Origin: Rubrivirga marina
GTDB lineage: Bacteria > Bacteroidota > Rhodothermia > Rhodothermales > Rubricoccaceae
Length of the DNA stretch: 64,000 nucleotides
Assembly: GCF_002283365.1 (NCBI RefSeq)
Contig: NZ_MQWD01000005.1
Span: 62,001 to 126,000, forward strand
Reading direction: 5' to 3'
Part shown: positions 43,713 to 52,255 of the stretch, piece after piece
Layout of the letters: the number at the start of each line of letters is the position of its first letter
How positions within the stretch are numbered: position 1 is the stretch's first letter
The notes under the pieces: generated by a model
Databases searched by the model: none
Told to the model about the DNA's origin: nothing
What the model saw: only the letters and a program-made list of their open reading frames with translations
Program-made: the position numbers and the translations under genes

Positions 43713-44122
43713 GCCTCCCCGCCGAAGCCGAACGCCCGAAGCGCGTTCTCCACGATCTCGCTCATGTCCGAGCCGCGTGAGTCGTCGCCGCTCGCCCCGG
43801 CCACCTTCACCTCCTTGTGGATGGCGGGATCGATGTACGAGGTCATCTTCCGCTTCTCGCCTCCCTTGTGCAGGTAGAGCCCGTTTCCGAGGTAGTTGCC
43901 TCGGTTAGGCGTGGCCTTCTTTCCTTTCGAACTGGAGCCTTTGGTGCCGCCCTTCGAGGGCTTCTTGGCGGCAGCGCGCTTCGCTGGGGCCGGGGCGGGC
44001 TCGGTCGGCGTTGCCCGGCTGGCCGGGGGGGGCGAGCGGTCCGTCCGCTCCGGCGTCGTGGTCGGGCGGCGGGGCTGCGTGAGCATCCCCAGGAAGTCGA
44101 TCTTGCGTTCGTCGTCAGCCAT
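43709..44122 (-). CDS. Ribbon-helix-helix DNA-binding protein, probable ParB-type partner of ParA
   Basis: 137 residues. A long basic, Pro/Lys-rich disordered N-terminus (KRAAAKKPSKGG, SSSKGKKAT) and a C-terminal RHH motif: MTSYIDPAIHKEVKVAGA with SDMSEIVENALRAFGFG. Position 31 bases downstream of parA on the same strand matches small centromere-binding proteins of type Ib partition loci. It is the best candidate to bind the AGTGC-N4-GCACT palindromes. ParB function is inferred from context. Confidence 0.7.
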   Translation of the reverse strand: MADDERKIDFLGMLTQPRRPTTTPERTDRSPPPASRATPTEPAPAPAKRAAAKKPSKGGTKGSSSKGKKATPNRGNYLGNGLYLHKGGEKRKMTSYIDPAIHKEVKVAGASGDDSRGSDMSEIVENALRAFGFGGEA

Positions 44123-44153
44123 GATTCGGTGCTGCTGGAAATGGGGGAGGGGG

Positions 44154-44972
44154 CTACGCTGTGGCCTGGACCGGGAGGGCGAGGGAGCCGCGCTGGACGA
44201 GCGCGTCGAGTACCGCTCGGTAGTCCTCGGCGAGTCGGCCGTCCGGGCGGTACTCGACGGCCGTGAGCGCGCGGGCGTACGACCGGCTCGCGGCCGAGCT
44301 TGTGCGGACGGGGGGGAGGACGGCGCCCTCGGGGTACTCCCCGAACGCCTCGTGGAGCACGCCGAGGAACTCCGCCGTCTCCGAGTACCGGGCGTCGACG
44401 GCGCACGGGAGGTAGAGCACGCGGGGGACCTCGCCGAGCGCGCCCTCGACGGCGTCGACCATCCGGCGGAGCCGGACGACCCCGCGCATCGAGAGCGACG
44501 AGAGCGTGACGGGCGCCACGATGAGGTCGGCGCCCGCGACCGCGTTGAGGCTCAGCCGGCCGATGGCCGGGGGGCAGTCGACCACGCAGAGGTCGTAGCG
44601 GTCGGCCTTCCGGACGCCGCTGACGAGCGTCCCGACGGCCCAGAGGTCGCCGGTCTCGGCGATGGACTCCTCGAAGAGCGTGAGCCCCTCCGTCGCCGCC
44701 AGCACGTCGACGCGGCCCGAGCCCGGTCCGAGGGCGCCGGGCTCCCGGCCGGTCCGGACGACGTCGGCCCACCGGGCCTCGCCGGAGAGGACGTCGCTGA
44801 GCCCGGGGCTCGGGGGATCGCTCCCCAGGAACAGCTCGGTGGCCGACCCCTGCGAGTCGAGGTCGACGACGAGGACGGACGCCCCGCGCTCGGCCGCGAC
44901 GGCGGCGATGGTGACGGCGGAGGTCGTCTTTCCGACGCCGCCCTTCTGGTTCGTGAACGCGATCGTCTTCAT
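44154..44972 (-). CDS. parA: ParA-family partition ATPase
   Basis: 272 residues from ATG 44972; an upstream TTG at 44996 lies in the -7 promoter element and is rejected. Deviant Walker A FTNQKGGVGKTTSAVTIAAV at residues 5-24, VLVVDLDSQGSATELFL, Walker B DLCVVDCPPAIGRLSLNAV. ParA proteins form filaments or gradients on the nucleoid that position plasmid or element DNA. With the RHH gene downstream and three palindromes in its promoter this is a self-regulated partition locus. Confidence 0.9.
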   Translation of the reverse strand: MKTIAFTNQKGGVGKTTSAVTIAAVAAERGASVLVVDLDSQGSATELFLGSDPPSPGLSDVLSGEARWADVVRTGREPGALGPGSGRVDVLAATEGLTLFEESIAETGDLWAVGTLVSGVRKADRYDLCVVDCPPAIGRLSLNAVAGADLIVAPVTLSSLSMRGVVRLRRMVDAVEGALGEVPRVLYLPCAVDARYSETAEFLGVLHEAFGEYPEGAVLPPVRTSSAASRSYARALTAVEYRPDGRLAEDYRAVLDALVQRGSLALPVQATA

Positions 44973-44993
44973 GGGGCCGGGGGGAGGGGAGTG

Positions 44994-45023
44994 CAAAGGT
45001 ACTAGTGCTCAGGCACTTTTCAA
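44994..45023 (-). promoter_or_regulatory. Bacteroidota-type parA promoter with operator in its spacer
   Basis: On the minus strand TTG (45023-45021), 19 bases, then TACCTTTG (45001-44994), an exact TTG-N19-TAnnTTTG match. The predicted start leaves a leader of about 17 bases before ATG 44972. Palindrome 45004-45017 occupies the spacer, so a protein bound there would exclude RNA polymerase. Confidence 0.75.
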
Positions 45024-45058
45024 TAGTGCTCAGGCACTTTAACAAGTGCCTGAGCACT
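45004..45058. repeat. Palindrome cluster C: three AGTGC-N4-GCACT sites in the parA promoter
   Basis: AGTGCTCAGGCACT at 45004 and 45025, and AGTGCCTGAGCACT at 45045, spaced 21 and 20 bases, so on one face of the helix. The first is in the spacer of the parA promoter. Likely combined operator and centromere (parS-like) array for the RHH protein. Confidence 0.85.
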
Positions 45059-45286
45059 CACAGGAAGTCGTACAAGCGGGCCGTCAGGTCGAGACTGGAT
45101 GCGGGGGCGGTCATCGAAGGGGGGAGGTGCCCGTGTAGGCCCCTGGCGTGCCCGCTGCTGCGAGCAAGTACGCCCCGAGTGTTTCCGGTCGGGCGGGGAG
45201 GGGGGCGCGGCGAGAGGGCCTGTAGAGCCTCGGACGCTGGGGCACGCAGGCCAGCGAAAGGCCAGGAGGAGAGGCGTCCGGTCTGC

Positions 45287-45323
45287 GTGGGAACGGGCGC
45301 ACAGGGGGGAGCGCCGTTCCCAC
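45287..45323 (+). promoter_or_regulatory. 10-bp hairpin just before the methyltransferase start
   Basis: GTGGGAACGG (45287-45296) pairs with CCGTTCCCAC (45314-45323) across 17 bases; an inner CGC/GCG can extend it. It ends 16 bases before ATG 45340 with no T-run after it, so translational control or a protein-binding dyad is more likely than termination. The rest of the 281-base gap 45059-45339 shows no gene. Confidence 0.5.
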
Positions 45324-45339
45324 TCACCCTGACGAACTC

Positions 45340-46371
45340 ATGACCCTCTTCGACCGACCAGAGCCCGACGTTCCCACAGCTCTCGGCGCGCCCCGCCCCG
45401 AACGGCTCGCCCGTCTCGTCGAGTCCGCGCTCGCTTCGTCCCGCTCGACAACGCCCGCTGACCTCTTCGCGCTGGCGGCCGACGCCTTCGGCGGGACGCT
45501 CTCCGAGGGCGCCTTCTCGCCCCGCGACGCCTACGACGCCGCCGAGTTCGGGCTCCACCTCCACCTGCTCCGGCTCAGGCTCCCGCTCGGGGACGACCCC
45601 GCCGCCGCGCTCGCTGAGGTCGAACGACTCTCGGGCCTCCTGCCGAGCCAGACGCGCCGGACGACGGCGCAGAACGACTACCAGCAGTTCTCGACGCCCG
45701 CCGCCTACGCCGCGCTGTGCGCGTGGGTGAGTGGAGTGGGGGAGGGGGACCGTGTGATCGAGCCCTCAGCTGGGACCGGCGCGCTCTGCGCGTTCGCACT
45801 CGCGGCGGGCGCCTCGGTTCATGCCAACGAACTGTGTGGTCGCAGGGCGGACCTCCTGGCATCGCTCCTCGCGGAGGCCGGTCAGGACCCGAGCCGGACC
45901 CTCACGCGCGAGAACGCCGACCACCTCGACGCCATCCTCCCCCCCGGGGTCAGAGCGGACGTGCTCCTGATGAATCCACCCTTCTCCCAGACGGCCGGGC
46001 GGCTCGGCCACCGCCGCGTCCCGACGGTCGGGACGGACCACGTGCTCCAGGCACTCCGGAGGCTCGACGAGGGCGGGCGGCTCGTGGCCGTCTTGAGCGC
46101 GGGCGTGCGGCGGGGGAAGCCGACGCACCGGGCGTTCTTCGGGGCCGTCGACCGAAACCCCTTCCGTCTCCGGGCCGACGTCGAGGTCGGCGAGGCCGTG
46201 TACCGGCCGTACGGGACCTCCGTGCGCACGCGGGTCCTCGTCGTAGACCGAGTCTCAGGCGGCGAGTCGAGCGGCCGGGGAGACCGGATCGAGGTCGCCG
46301 TGGAGACCTTGGCGGACGCGGCGGCGGCCTTGACTCCAGCCCGTCGCGCTGTCACCCTCCGAGTCGACTAG
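45340..46371 (+). CDS. N6-adenine-type DNA methyltransferase of plasmid type
   Basis: 343 residues. QTRRTTAQNDYQQFSTPAAY leads into motif I VIEPSAGTGALCAFALAAGA and ANELCGRRADLL; motif IV is DVLLMNPPFSQTAGR (NPPF). The layout resembles the methylase part of large plasmid methylase-helicase (strawberry-notch-like) proteins, but here it ends alone. No restriction enzyme is nearby, so an orphan enzyme that protects or marks the element is plausible. It is divergent from parA and preceded by a hairpin. Confidence 0.75.
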   Translation: MTLFDRPEPDVPTALGAPRPERLARLVESALASSRSTTPADLFALAADAFGGTLSEGAFSPRDAYDAAEFGLHLHLLRLRLPLGDDPAAALAEVERLSGLLPSQTRRTTAQNDYQQFSTPAAYAALCAWVSGVGEGDRVIEPSAGTGALCAFALAAGASVHANELCGRRADLLASLLAEAGQDPSRTLTRENADHLDAILPPGVRADVLLMNPPFSQTAGRLGHRRVPTVGTDHVLQALRRLDEGGRLVAVLSAGVRRGKPTHRAFFGAVDRNPFRLRADVEVGEAVYRPYGTSVRTRVLVVDRVSGGESSGRGDRIEVAVETLADAAAALTPARRAVTLRVD

Positions 46372-46374
46372 CCC

Positions 46375-47367
46375 GTGCCTGCCTTGCCCATCACGCGCCT
46401 CCCCCGGGTCCCAGCCCTCGCCCTCGCTCTCATCGGGCTCGCCGCGTGCGGGGAGTCGGGTCGTTCTCCAACCGCCAGCGGGCCGGACGCCGACCCGCCC
46501 GAGGCGGCTACGACCGGCGACGGGCTGCCCGCCGCGCTCCTCGGCACCTACGACGCCGACGCCGACGCCTGCGCGCAGGGGATGACCTCCGGCCGACTGA
46601 CCGTCCGGACGGACACGCTCGACTTCTTCTACGGCTTCGCGGTCGTCGATGAGGTCTCGGCGCACGACGGGGGCTACCAGGTCGAGACGACGCTGTACCA
46701 GACGGAGGGGGCCGTCGAGGTCGTCCCGGAGCCGACCTCGTACCGGATCGAGCGGACGGCCGACGGGCTCCGCATCGAGTCGGCCTACGCGGGCGCGTCG
46801 GCGCTCGTCCGCTGTGCCGACGCGCAGACGGGTGTCGCCAGCGGGACGGCCGCGTCTCGTGCCGACGTCCAAGCGCGTACACCCAGACCGAGAACTGCGA
46901 GACGCTCCGCGAGGCGGAGGTCGAGGCCGGGACGACGGAGCAGCGGTGCCCCGGCTACGGCGGCGTCGCGCTCTTCGTCTCCGAAGGCGACCTCCGCACC
47001 GACGTCGACGCGGGCGTCCCGAACGGCTCGTGGGACACGCCCGCTGGGTTCAAGTCGGTCGGAAGACGGTCGAGTGGCGTCTCCGCGACGGGCGGCCATT
47101 CCCCGCCATCGTCCGGTACGAGGTCGAGGGGACGGGCGGGACGGCGGCCGAGCGCCGGTCGGACCTCGCCGTCGTCACGGTGGGGCGCGAGGGGGCACCG
47201 GGCTGCCTCGTGGGCTACGTGCCCGCCGACGCCCAGCCGGACCAGAACGCGGCGGCCCGTCGGCTCGCCGACCGCGACGCCGAGGGGTTACGATTGCGAC
47301 GCCGACAGGGGCTGGCGACGCGTCCTGGAACCTCGTGCCGTGCGCGAGGGCGTACCCGGGCCGCTAG
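46375..47367 (+). pseudogene. Frameshifted lipoprotein/exported-protein gene
   Basis: GTG start 4 bases after the methylase. The first 160 codons are sound: signal peptide with lipobox GLAAC and the stretch GLPAALLGTYDADADACAQG. Then coding sense moves between frames: AYTQTENCETLREAEVEAGT from 46875 in a second frame; a missing base near 47063 moves it to a third (TVEWRLRDGRPFPAIVRYEV); an extra T near 47288 returns it (YDCDAD); the original frame resumes with DASWNLVPCARAYPGR before the stop. This could be two genes fused and decayed, or assembly indels. The function is unknown. Confidence 0.6.
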
Positions 47368-48362
47368 GGGTGGTCTACGGCGTTCCACTCCCGCCCCGCG
47401 TCCCGCACCAGCCCGAGCAGGCACCGCCGCCTGGCCCCCTCCGCCTCGGCCGCTTGGCGGAACGCCTCGTCCTCCACGGTCGGCACGCCCGCCGCCGCCA
47501 GCGGCGCGAGCGACGGGGCCTCGGGCGCGCCGTCCGCCTCGTCCACGAACGACGCGCTCAGCGTGTCGAGGTAGTCGCCCAGCACGCGCCGGAGCGGCTC
47601 GACCTCGGCGGGCGCCATCCGGGCCGCGGGCGTCACGCCCTCCGCCAGCAGCAGGAGCGCCTCGTCGAGCACGGCCAGCATCACCGGCGCCGACGTCCGC
47701 CGCTCGCGGCTCCCGAAAAAGTGGAGGGCCGGGTACGCCTCGTGTCGCCGCCCGTGCGCCTCCACCATCGGCGTGAGGTTCGCGAGGTGCTGGCCCAGCC
47801 CGTCGAAGCCGGACCCCGTCCACGCCCGCGCGACGACCTCGTGCGGCGTCGCGCCCAGCCCGTCCACGACGCCCGCGAGCTGGCGCGCGCCCGTGACGGC
47901 CCCGACCACCTGGAGCACGTAGGTCACGACGAGCGTGACGACGGCGAAGCCGTTGAGCGCGACGGCGCTCGCGATGACGCCCCAGCCGCCGGAACCGGGC
48001 GCCCAGAGCGCCCCGAGCCCGAGCGTCCAGAGGTACGTCCCGACGGCGTAGGCGCGCGAGAGCGCGTCGGCGGGCGCGTTCGTCTTCGGGTCCACGACAG
48101 AGGCGGGGTCGGCCGAGAACACGAGCCACCACCCGAGCCACAGCGCGCCCGTCCACCACAGGAACGCGGCGACGAGCGTGGCCGGACCCGTCCACCCCGG
48201 CGCGCGTCCGCCTCCGAGCGCCTTCGCCAGCGCGTAGACGCCGCGCCCGACCCGGCCCGCGACCGGCCCGGCCCCGCGCGGGGCCACCGTCGTCCAGAGC
48301 GCGTCGACGAGCGCGAACGCGACGAGCGCCCCGCCTCCGACGGCGACCAGAGCCCCGGTCAC
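47364..48362 (-). CDS. Ion-channel-like membrane protein
   Basis: 332 residues, GTG start overlapping the methyltransferase stop (GTGA). Hydrophobic segments at 4-20, about 58-80 and 115-140 flank a re-entrant-like stretch AVGTYLWTLGLGALWAPGSG that occupies the place of a K+ channel selectivity filter but lacks TVGYG. The C-terminal 180 residues are soluble and Ala/Glu rich. It resembles two-TM channel-family proteins; ion and gating are unknown. It is the last gene of the rhodopsin-led operon, and its stop shares the CTAG at 47364-47367 with the convergent pseudogene. Confidence 0.5.
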   Translation of the reverse strand: MTGALVAVGGGALVAFALVDALWTTVAPRGAGPVAGRVGRGVYALAKALGGGRAPGWTGPATLVAAFLWWTGALWLGWWLVFSADPASVVDPKTNAPADALSRAYAVGTYLWTLGLGALWAPGSGGWGVIASAVALNGFAVVTLVVTYVLQVVGAVTGARQLAGVVDGLGATPHEVVARAWTGSGFDGLGQHLANLTPMVEAHGRRHEAYPALHFFGSRERRTSAPVMLAVLDEALLLLAEGVTPAARMAPAEVEPLRRVLGDYLDTLSASFVDEADGAPEAPSLAPLAAAGVPTVEDEAFRQAAEAEGARRRCLLGLVRDAGREWNAVDHP

Positions 48363-49234
48363 GAGAGGTGCCCGACGAGCATCCCGTAGCGCATGGCGCC
48401 GTCGGCGTAGGCCCGCTGCATGGCCGGGAACGCCCCGACGAACCGCCGGGCACGCCCGTCGCTCACCGCGAGAATCGCGCGGACCTCGGGACGCCGAGCG
48501 ATCGCGGCGCAGAGGTCCCACGTCCGGGCCACGCGCGGCGTGAGGTCCCACGTCCGGAGGTCTCCGAATCCGGCCGCCCGCATCCACCCCTCGTACTCTG
48601 CCGCCGTCGCGAGCGAGGGGCACAGCATCCCCTCGCACACCGACGCCACGAGCGCCTCGCCCTCGGCGTCGAGGCCGCCCCCGCTAGCGGCTCCCTCGGC
48701 GGTCCCGTCGGCGACCCCGCCGTCGCCCCGGAGCCAGGCGCAGAGCGCGAGGGCCCCACCGGGGCGGAGCCGCCGCGCGGCGGCCTCGACGAAGGTGGCC
48801 TTGTCCTCGAGGTGCTCGGTGCACTCGACCGTCCATACGACGTCGTAGTCGGTGCCCAGCGCGTCGAGGTCACGGGCGTCGTGGACCTGGAACCGGACCC
48901 GGTCGCCGACCCCCTCCGCCTGGGCTCCCGACGTCGCCATGTCCACCTGGACGGGGCTCAGCGTGATCCCGTCGACGCGGCACTCCAGGTGGGCGGCGAG
49001 CCACCGGGCCGACCCGCCCACGCCGCACCCCACGTCGAGCACGCGGGCGCCCTCCGGCACGCCAGCCCGCTCCGCCAGCAGGGCCACGAGCCGCTCCTGG
49101 GCCGTCCGGGCCGGTACGTCCTCGCCCTCCTCCCAGTACCCGTGGTGGATGTGGTCGCCCCAGAAGGTCCGGTAGAAGACGGAGATCCGGTCGTAGTGGT
49201 CGCGGACGGCGTCGGCGGGGTCGGGAGGGGGCAT
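48359..49234 (-). CDS. SAM-dependent methyltransferase (tocopherol/cyclopropane-type small-molecule group)
   Basis: 291 residues. DHYDRISVFYRTFWGDHIHH with GYW is the amino-terminal hallmark of gamma-tocopherol-like methyltransferases. Motif I is VLDVGCGVGGSARWLAAHL, followed by GITLSPVQVDMA and VVWTVECTEHLEDK. The substrate is not evident; a lipid, quinone or carotenoid-type molecule is likely from the family. It overlaps the channel-like gene and lies 25 bases after the GMC gene. Confidence 0.75.
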   Translation of the reverse strand: MPPPDPADAVRDHYDRISVFYRTFWGDHIHHGYWEEGEDVPARTAQERLVALLAERAGVPEGARVLDVGCGVGGSARWLAAHLECRVDGITLSPVQVDMATSGAQAEGVGDRVRFQVHDARDLDALGTDYDVVWTVECTEHLEDKATFVEAAARRLRPGGALALCAWLRGDGGVADGTAEGAASGGGLDAEGEALVASVCEGMLCPSLATAAEYEGWMRAAGFGDLRTWDLTPRVARTWDLCAAIARRPEVRAILAVSDGRARRFVGAFPAMQRAYADGAMRYGMLVGHLS

Positions 49235-49259
49235 GGGCGGTGGGGCCGGTCGGCCGTGG

Positions 49260-51017
49260 TTAGTGGAGCGGCCCCGGCGAGGGCACGTAGCGGTTCACGA
49301 TGGCGTCGGCCGCCCGGTAGGCCAGCGCGCCGACCGTCCCCGTCGGGTTGTAGCCCGCGTTCTGGGGGAAGACGCCCGCGCCCATCACGAACACGTTGTC
49401 GACGCCCCACACCTGCAGGTCCGGGTTGACCACGCTCGTCTCGGGGTCGGTCCCCATGACGGTGCCGCCCGTGTTGTGCGTCGTCTGGTAGGGCACGATG
49501 CTGTAGTGGTCCGAGAGCCGGCTCACCTTGACGTGCGTTGGGTCCATGGCGCGGGCGATCTCGGCCGCCCGGTCGGTGAGGTACTCCGTCATCCGGCGCT
49601 CATTCCCGCCCCAGTCGAACGTCATCCGCAAGAGCGGCTGCCCATAGGCGTCGCGGTACGTCGGGTCGAGGTCGAGATAATTGCCGCGGTAGCTCATCAC
49701 CGCCCCCTGGCTCACGATCGTCGCCGCCCGGTTGAAGTACTTCGCGACGGCCCGCTTCCACTCCGGCCCCCACGACGGCGTCCCGTCCGGGATCGGGTGC
49801 GTGTTGATCGGCCGGTGGCCGGTGATGTAGAGGCCCAGCGAGGCGCCGTCGACGAACCCCAGGCCGGTGTGGTCGAAGTTGTCGCCGTTGAAGTCGTCCA
49901 CGACCGTCCCCATCGCGCCCGCGCCGGCGAACGTGTTGAGGTCCTTGTCGTCGAAAAAGACCGTCGCGCTCGTGACCGCCTGGTAGGCGTAGTTCCGGCC
50001 GACGGTGCCCCGGCCGGTCGCCGGGTCGTAGGTCTCGCCGATCCCCGAGAGCATCATCAGCCGCGCGTTGTGGAGCCCGTACGCCGTCAGGAGCACCATC
50101 TCGGCCGGCTGCTCGACCTCGCGGCCCTGAGCGTCCACGTAGAGCACGCCCGTCGCGCGCGTCCCGTCCGGGCTCATGAGCACGCGCGTCACGTGGGCGC
50201 CCGTCCTCAGCTCGAAGTTGCCCGTCTTCAGGGCCGCTGGGATGACGGTCGCCTGCGGGCTCGCCTTGGCGTAGATCTCGCACCCGAACCGCTCGCAGTA
50301 CCCGCAGTAGTGGCACGCGCCGAGCTGCATCCCGTCGGGGTTCGTGTACTCCGTCGTCGAGTTGGCCGACGGCCCGGGGAACGGGTGCAGTCCCATCCCT
50401 TCGGCCGCCTCCTTGTACAGGTGCTGCGCGTAGCTCGTCTTCATCGGCGGGTTCGGGTACGGCCCGCGCGGCCCCTCGAAGGGGTTGCCGCCCGGCTGGA
50501 CCGCGCCGCCCAGGTTGCCCGCCACGCCGCCGACGCCGCACGTCCGCTCGAACCGGTCGTAGAACGGCGCGAGCTCGTCGTAGGTCACGCCCCAGTCCTG
50601 GATCGTGTTGTCCCGGGGCAGGATGCCCTCGCCGTAGCGCGCGACGGCCCGGCTCCGCGCCTCGAACGTGTACGGCAGGAACCGCCACGTCTGCCCGTTC
50701 CAGTGCACGCCCGCGCCGCCCAGCCCCTCGCCGAGCAGGAACGAGCCCAGCGTCCGCATCGGGAGCGCCCGCTGGCTCCGGTTGTTCCGGAACGTCAGCG
50801 TCTCGCGCGAGAGGTCCTGCATGAGCTCGTAGCGGACCGCGTACCGCAGCTCGTCGTGGACGTGGGGCGGCTGGAAGTCGGGCTTCGTCGCGCGGTAGCC
50901 GCCGCGCTCCAGGCCGACGACCGTGAGGCCCGCCTCGGCGAGCTGGTGGGCCAGGATGCCGCCCGTCCAGCCGACGCCGACAGTGACGGCGTCGACGGGG
51001 GGGAGTCGGTGGGCCAT
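49260..51017 (-). CDS. GMC-family oxidoreductase, gluconate 2-dehydrogenase large-subunit type
   Basis: 585 residues. FAD-binding start VTVGVGWTGGILAHQLAEAG; LGACHYCGYCERFGCEIYAK is a Cys cluster typical of membrane-bound sugar dehydrogenase subunits; the C-terminal active-site region is QTTHNTGGTVMGTDPETSVV and GAGVFPQNAGYNPTGTVGAL. It has no signal peptide and is probably exported in complex with the Tat-tagged subunit at 51057. It oxidises a sugar or alcohol in the periplasm and passes electrons to the respiratory chain. A cytochrome c subunit is not visible. Confidence 0.85.
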   Translation of the reverse strand: MAHRLPPVDAVTVGVGWTGGILAHQLAEAGLTVVGLERGGYRATKPDFQPPHVHDELRYAVRYELMQDLSRETLTFRNNRSQRALPMRTLGSFLLGEGLGGAGVHWNGQTWRFLPYTFEARSRAVARYGEGILPRDNTIQDWGVTYDELAPFYDRFERTCGVGGVAGNLGGAVQPGGNPFEGPRGPYPNPPMKTSYAQHLYKEAAEGMGLHPFPGPSANSTTEYTNPDGMQLGACHYCGYCERFGCEIYAKASPQATVIPAALKTGNFELRTGAHVTRVLMSPDGTRATGVLYVDAQGREVEQPAEMVLLTAYGLHNARLMMLSGIGETYDPATGRGTVGRNYAYQAVTSATVFFDDKDLNTFAGAGAMGTVVDDFNGDNFDHTGLGFVDGASLGLYITGHRPINTHPIPDGTPSWGPEWKRAVAKYFNRAATIVSQGAVMSYRGNYLDLDPTYRDAYGQPLLRMTFDWGGNERRMTEYLTDRAAEIARAMDPTHVKVSRLSDHYSIVPYQTTHNTGGTVMGTDPETSVVNPDLQVWGVDNVFVMGAGVFPQNAGYNPTGTVGALAYRAADAIVNRYVPSPGPLH

Positions 51018-51056
51018 GAGAGGGGAGGTCTGAAGTGTGAAAGAGGGGGGCGACGG

Positions 51057-51926
51057 TCAGTGGCCGCCGTCGTGGGAGTGGCCGTCGTCCGAGCCGCCGT
51101 GGCCATCGCCATCGTCCCCGTGACCGTCGCCGCGGGGCTGGGGCGTGACCGTCGCCATCCCCTTCGGCCCGCCGCCGTGGTCGTGCCCGTGGCCCATGCT
51201 CACCTCGCCCTGCTGCACCTGGGCCAGGCTCGTCGGGCCGGGCGCGTGGTCGACGCCGTAGTCCTCGATGATGCCCTCGTACTCGCCCACGACACCGGGG
51301 AAGCCGATCATTTTCCAAGCCGCCATGTCGGCGTTGCCGCCGTAGGCCGGGTCGGCGAAGTAGCCCTCGATGGTGTTCGCGTGGAGCAGCTCCCAGAACC
51401 GCGCCAGCACGGCGTCGGGCACGCCGGCGAGGTGGACGTCCCCGGCTTCGAGGTCGCGGAGGAACTCGTCCTGGAGCACGGGGCCGATCTCGGCGAACGG
51501 GAGGCCGGTCCGCCGGACCCAGTAGTCGTCGATCTCGCGCATCGAGAGGCGGTACACCTCGCGCGGCGTCAGCCGGAGCTGGTAGCCCTGCTCGGGCGTG
51601 CCGTCGGCCCACGGCCCCTGGCCGTAGTTCTTGGCGAACGCCCCGTAGGCCCCGTCGAGCTGGCCGTCGATGAAGTAGGCCACGCCGGCCTCCTTCGCGC
51701 CCGGCCCGAGCTCGTCGGCCGGGATGAGCCGCGCGACCGCGGCCTCGACGAAGGCGGCCTCGGGCTCGGTCAGGAACACGTAGGCCTGGTCCTCGCCGAG
51801 CGCGCCGCCCCGCGCACGGCGCTTGGGCCGGGGCGCGGCCTCGGCGGGCACGACCGCCACGGCGGCCCCGGCGCCGAGCACGCCCATGGACTTGAGGAAC
51901 GAACGGCGAGAGTCGGGTCTAGGCAT
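51057..51926 (-). CDS. Gluconate 2-dehydrogenase subunit 3-like protein with Tat signal and His-rich tail
   Basis: 289 residues. Twin-Arg-type signal SRRSFLKSMGVLGAGAAVAV; the DUF/subunit-3 core has FLTEPEAAFVEAAVARLIPA, YFIDGQLDGAYG and TPREVYRLSMREIDDY. The last 45 residues are His/Asp/Gly rich (GHGHDHGGG, DGHGDDGDGHGG, DDGHSHDGGH), unlike the usual family, and look like a metal-binding tail. It would carry the large subunit through the Tat system. Confidence 0.8.
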   Translation of the reverse strand: MPRPDSRRSFLKSMGVLGAGAAVAVVPAEAAPRPKRRARGGALGEDQAYVFLTEPEAAFVEAAVARLIPADELGPGAKEAGVAYFIDGQLDGAYGAFAKNYGQGPWADGTPEQGYQLRLTPREVYRLSMREIDDYWVRRTGLPFAEIGPVLQDEFLRDLEAGDVHLAGVPDAVLARFWELLHANTIEGYFADPAYGGNADMAAWKMIGFPGVVGEYEGIIEDYGVDHAPGPTSLAQVQQGEVSMGHGHDHGGGPKGMATVTPQPRGDGHGDDGDGHGGSDDGHSHDGGH

Positions 51927-52251
51927 CGGAGGCGGAGGAAAGAGGGGAGGGGGACTCGGTGACCTCGACCGTCGCCAGCGCGCCGTCGTCGGGCTCGCGG
52001 CGGACGCGGAGCCACACGCCCGCCTCGCGGTCCGAGCGGCGGAGCGCGTCGAGCACGGGGGCCGTGGCCTTGGGGTCCAAGAGCGTCACCCGGCCGTCAG
52101 CGTCGACGAGCGCGTAGCCGCTCTCGAGGCAGTGGCCCATCTGAGAGCACGCCGTCGTGTGCGCGCGGGCGCGCTCGGCGTACTCGTCGCGCGGGTACTT
52201 CCGGAGGCAGGCGATGTCGAGGACCCAGCCCTCGGCGGTTTCGGGATGCAT
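51919..52251 (-). CDS. Small conserved-looking protein of unknown function
   Basis: 110 residues, overlapping the next gene's start by 8 bases and 4 bases after the 52256 gene. It starts MHPETAEGWVLDIACLRKYP and has AHTTACSQMGHCLESGYALV with Cys-x5-Cys and a His, then a beta-rich C-terminal half (GRVTLLDPKAT, VWLRVRREPDDGALATVEVT). There is no signal peptide. I do not recognise the family. Its place in the rhodopsin-GMC operon is the only clue. Confidence 0.6.
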   Translation of the reverse strand: MHPETAEGWVLDIACLRKYPRDEYAERARAHTTACSQMGHCLESGYALVDADGRVTLLDPKATAPVLDALRRSDREAGVWLRVRREPDDGALATVEVTESPSPLSSASDA

Positions 52252-52255
52252 GGGA

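Noticed and set aside
44973-44996. TTG start for parA eight codons upstream
   Set aside because: The TTG is part of the TACCTTTG promoter element; ATG 44972 gives the normal ParA amino terminus.
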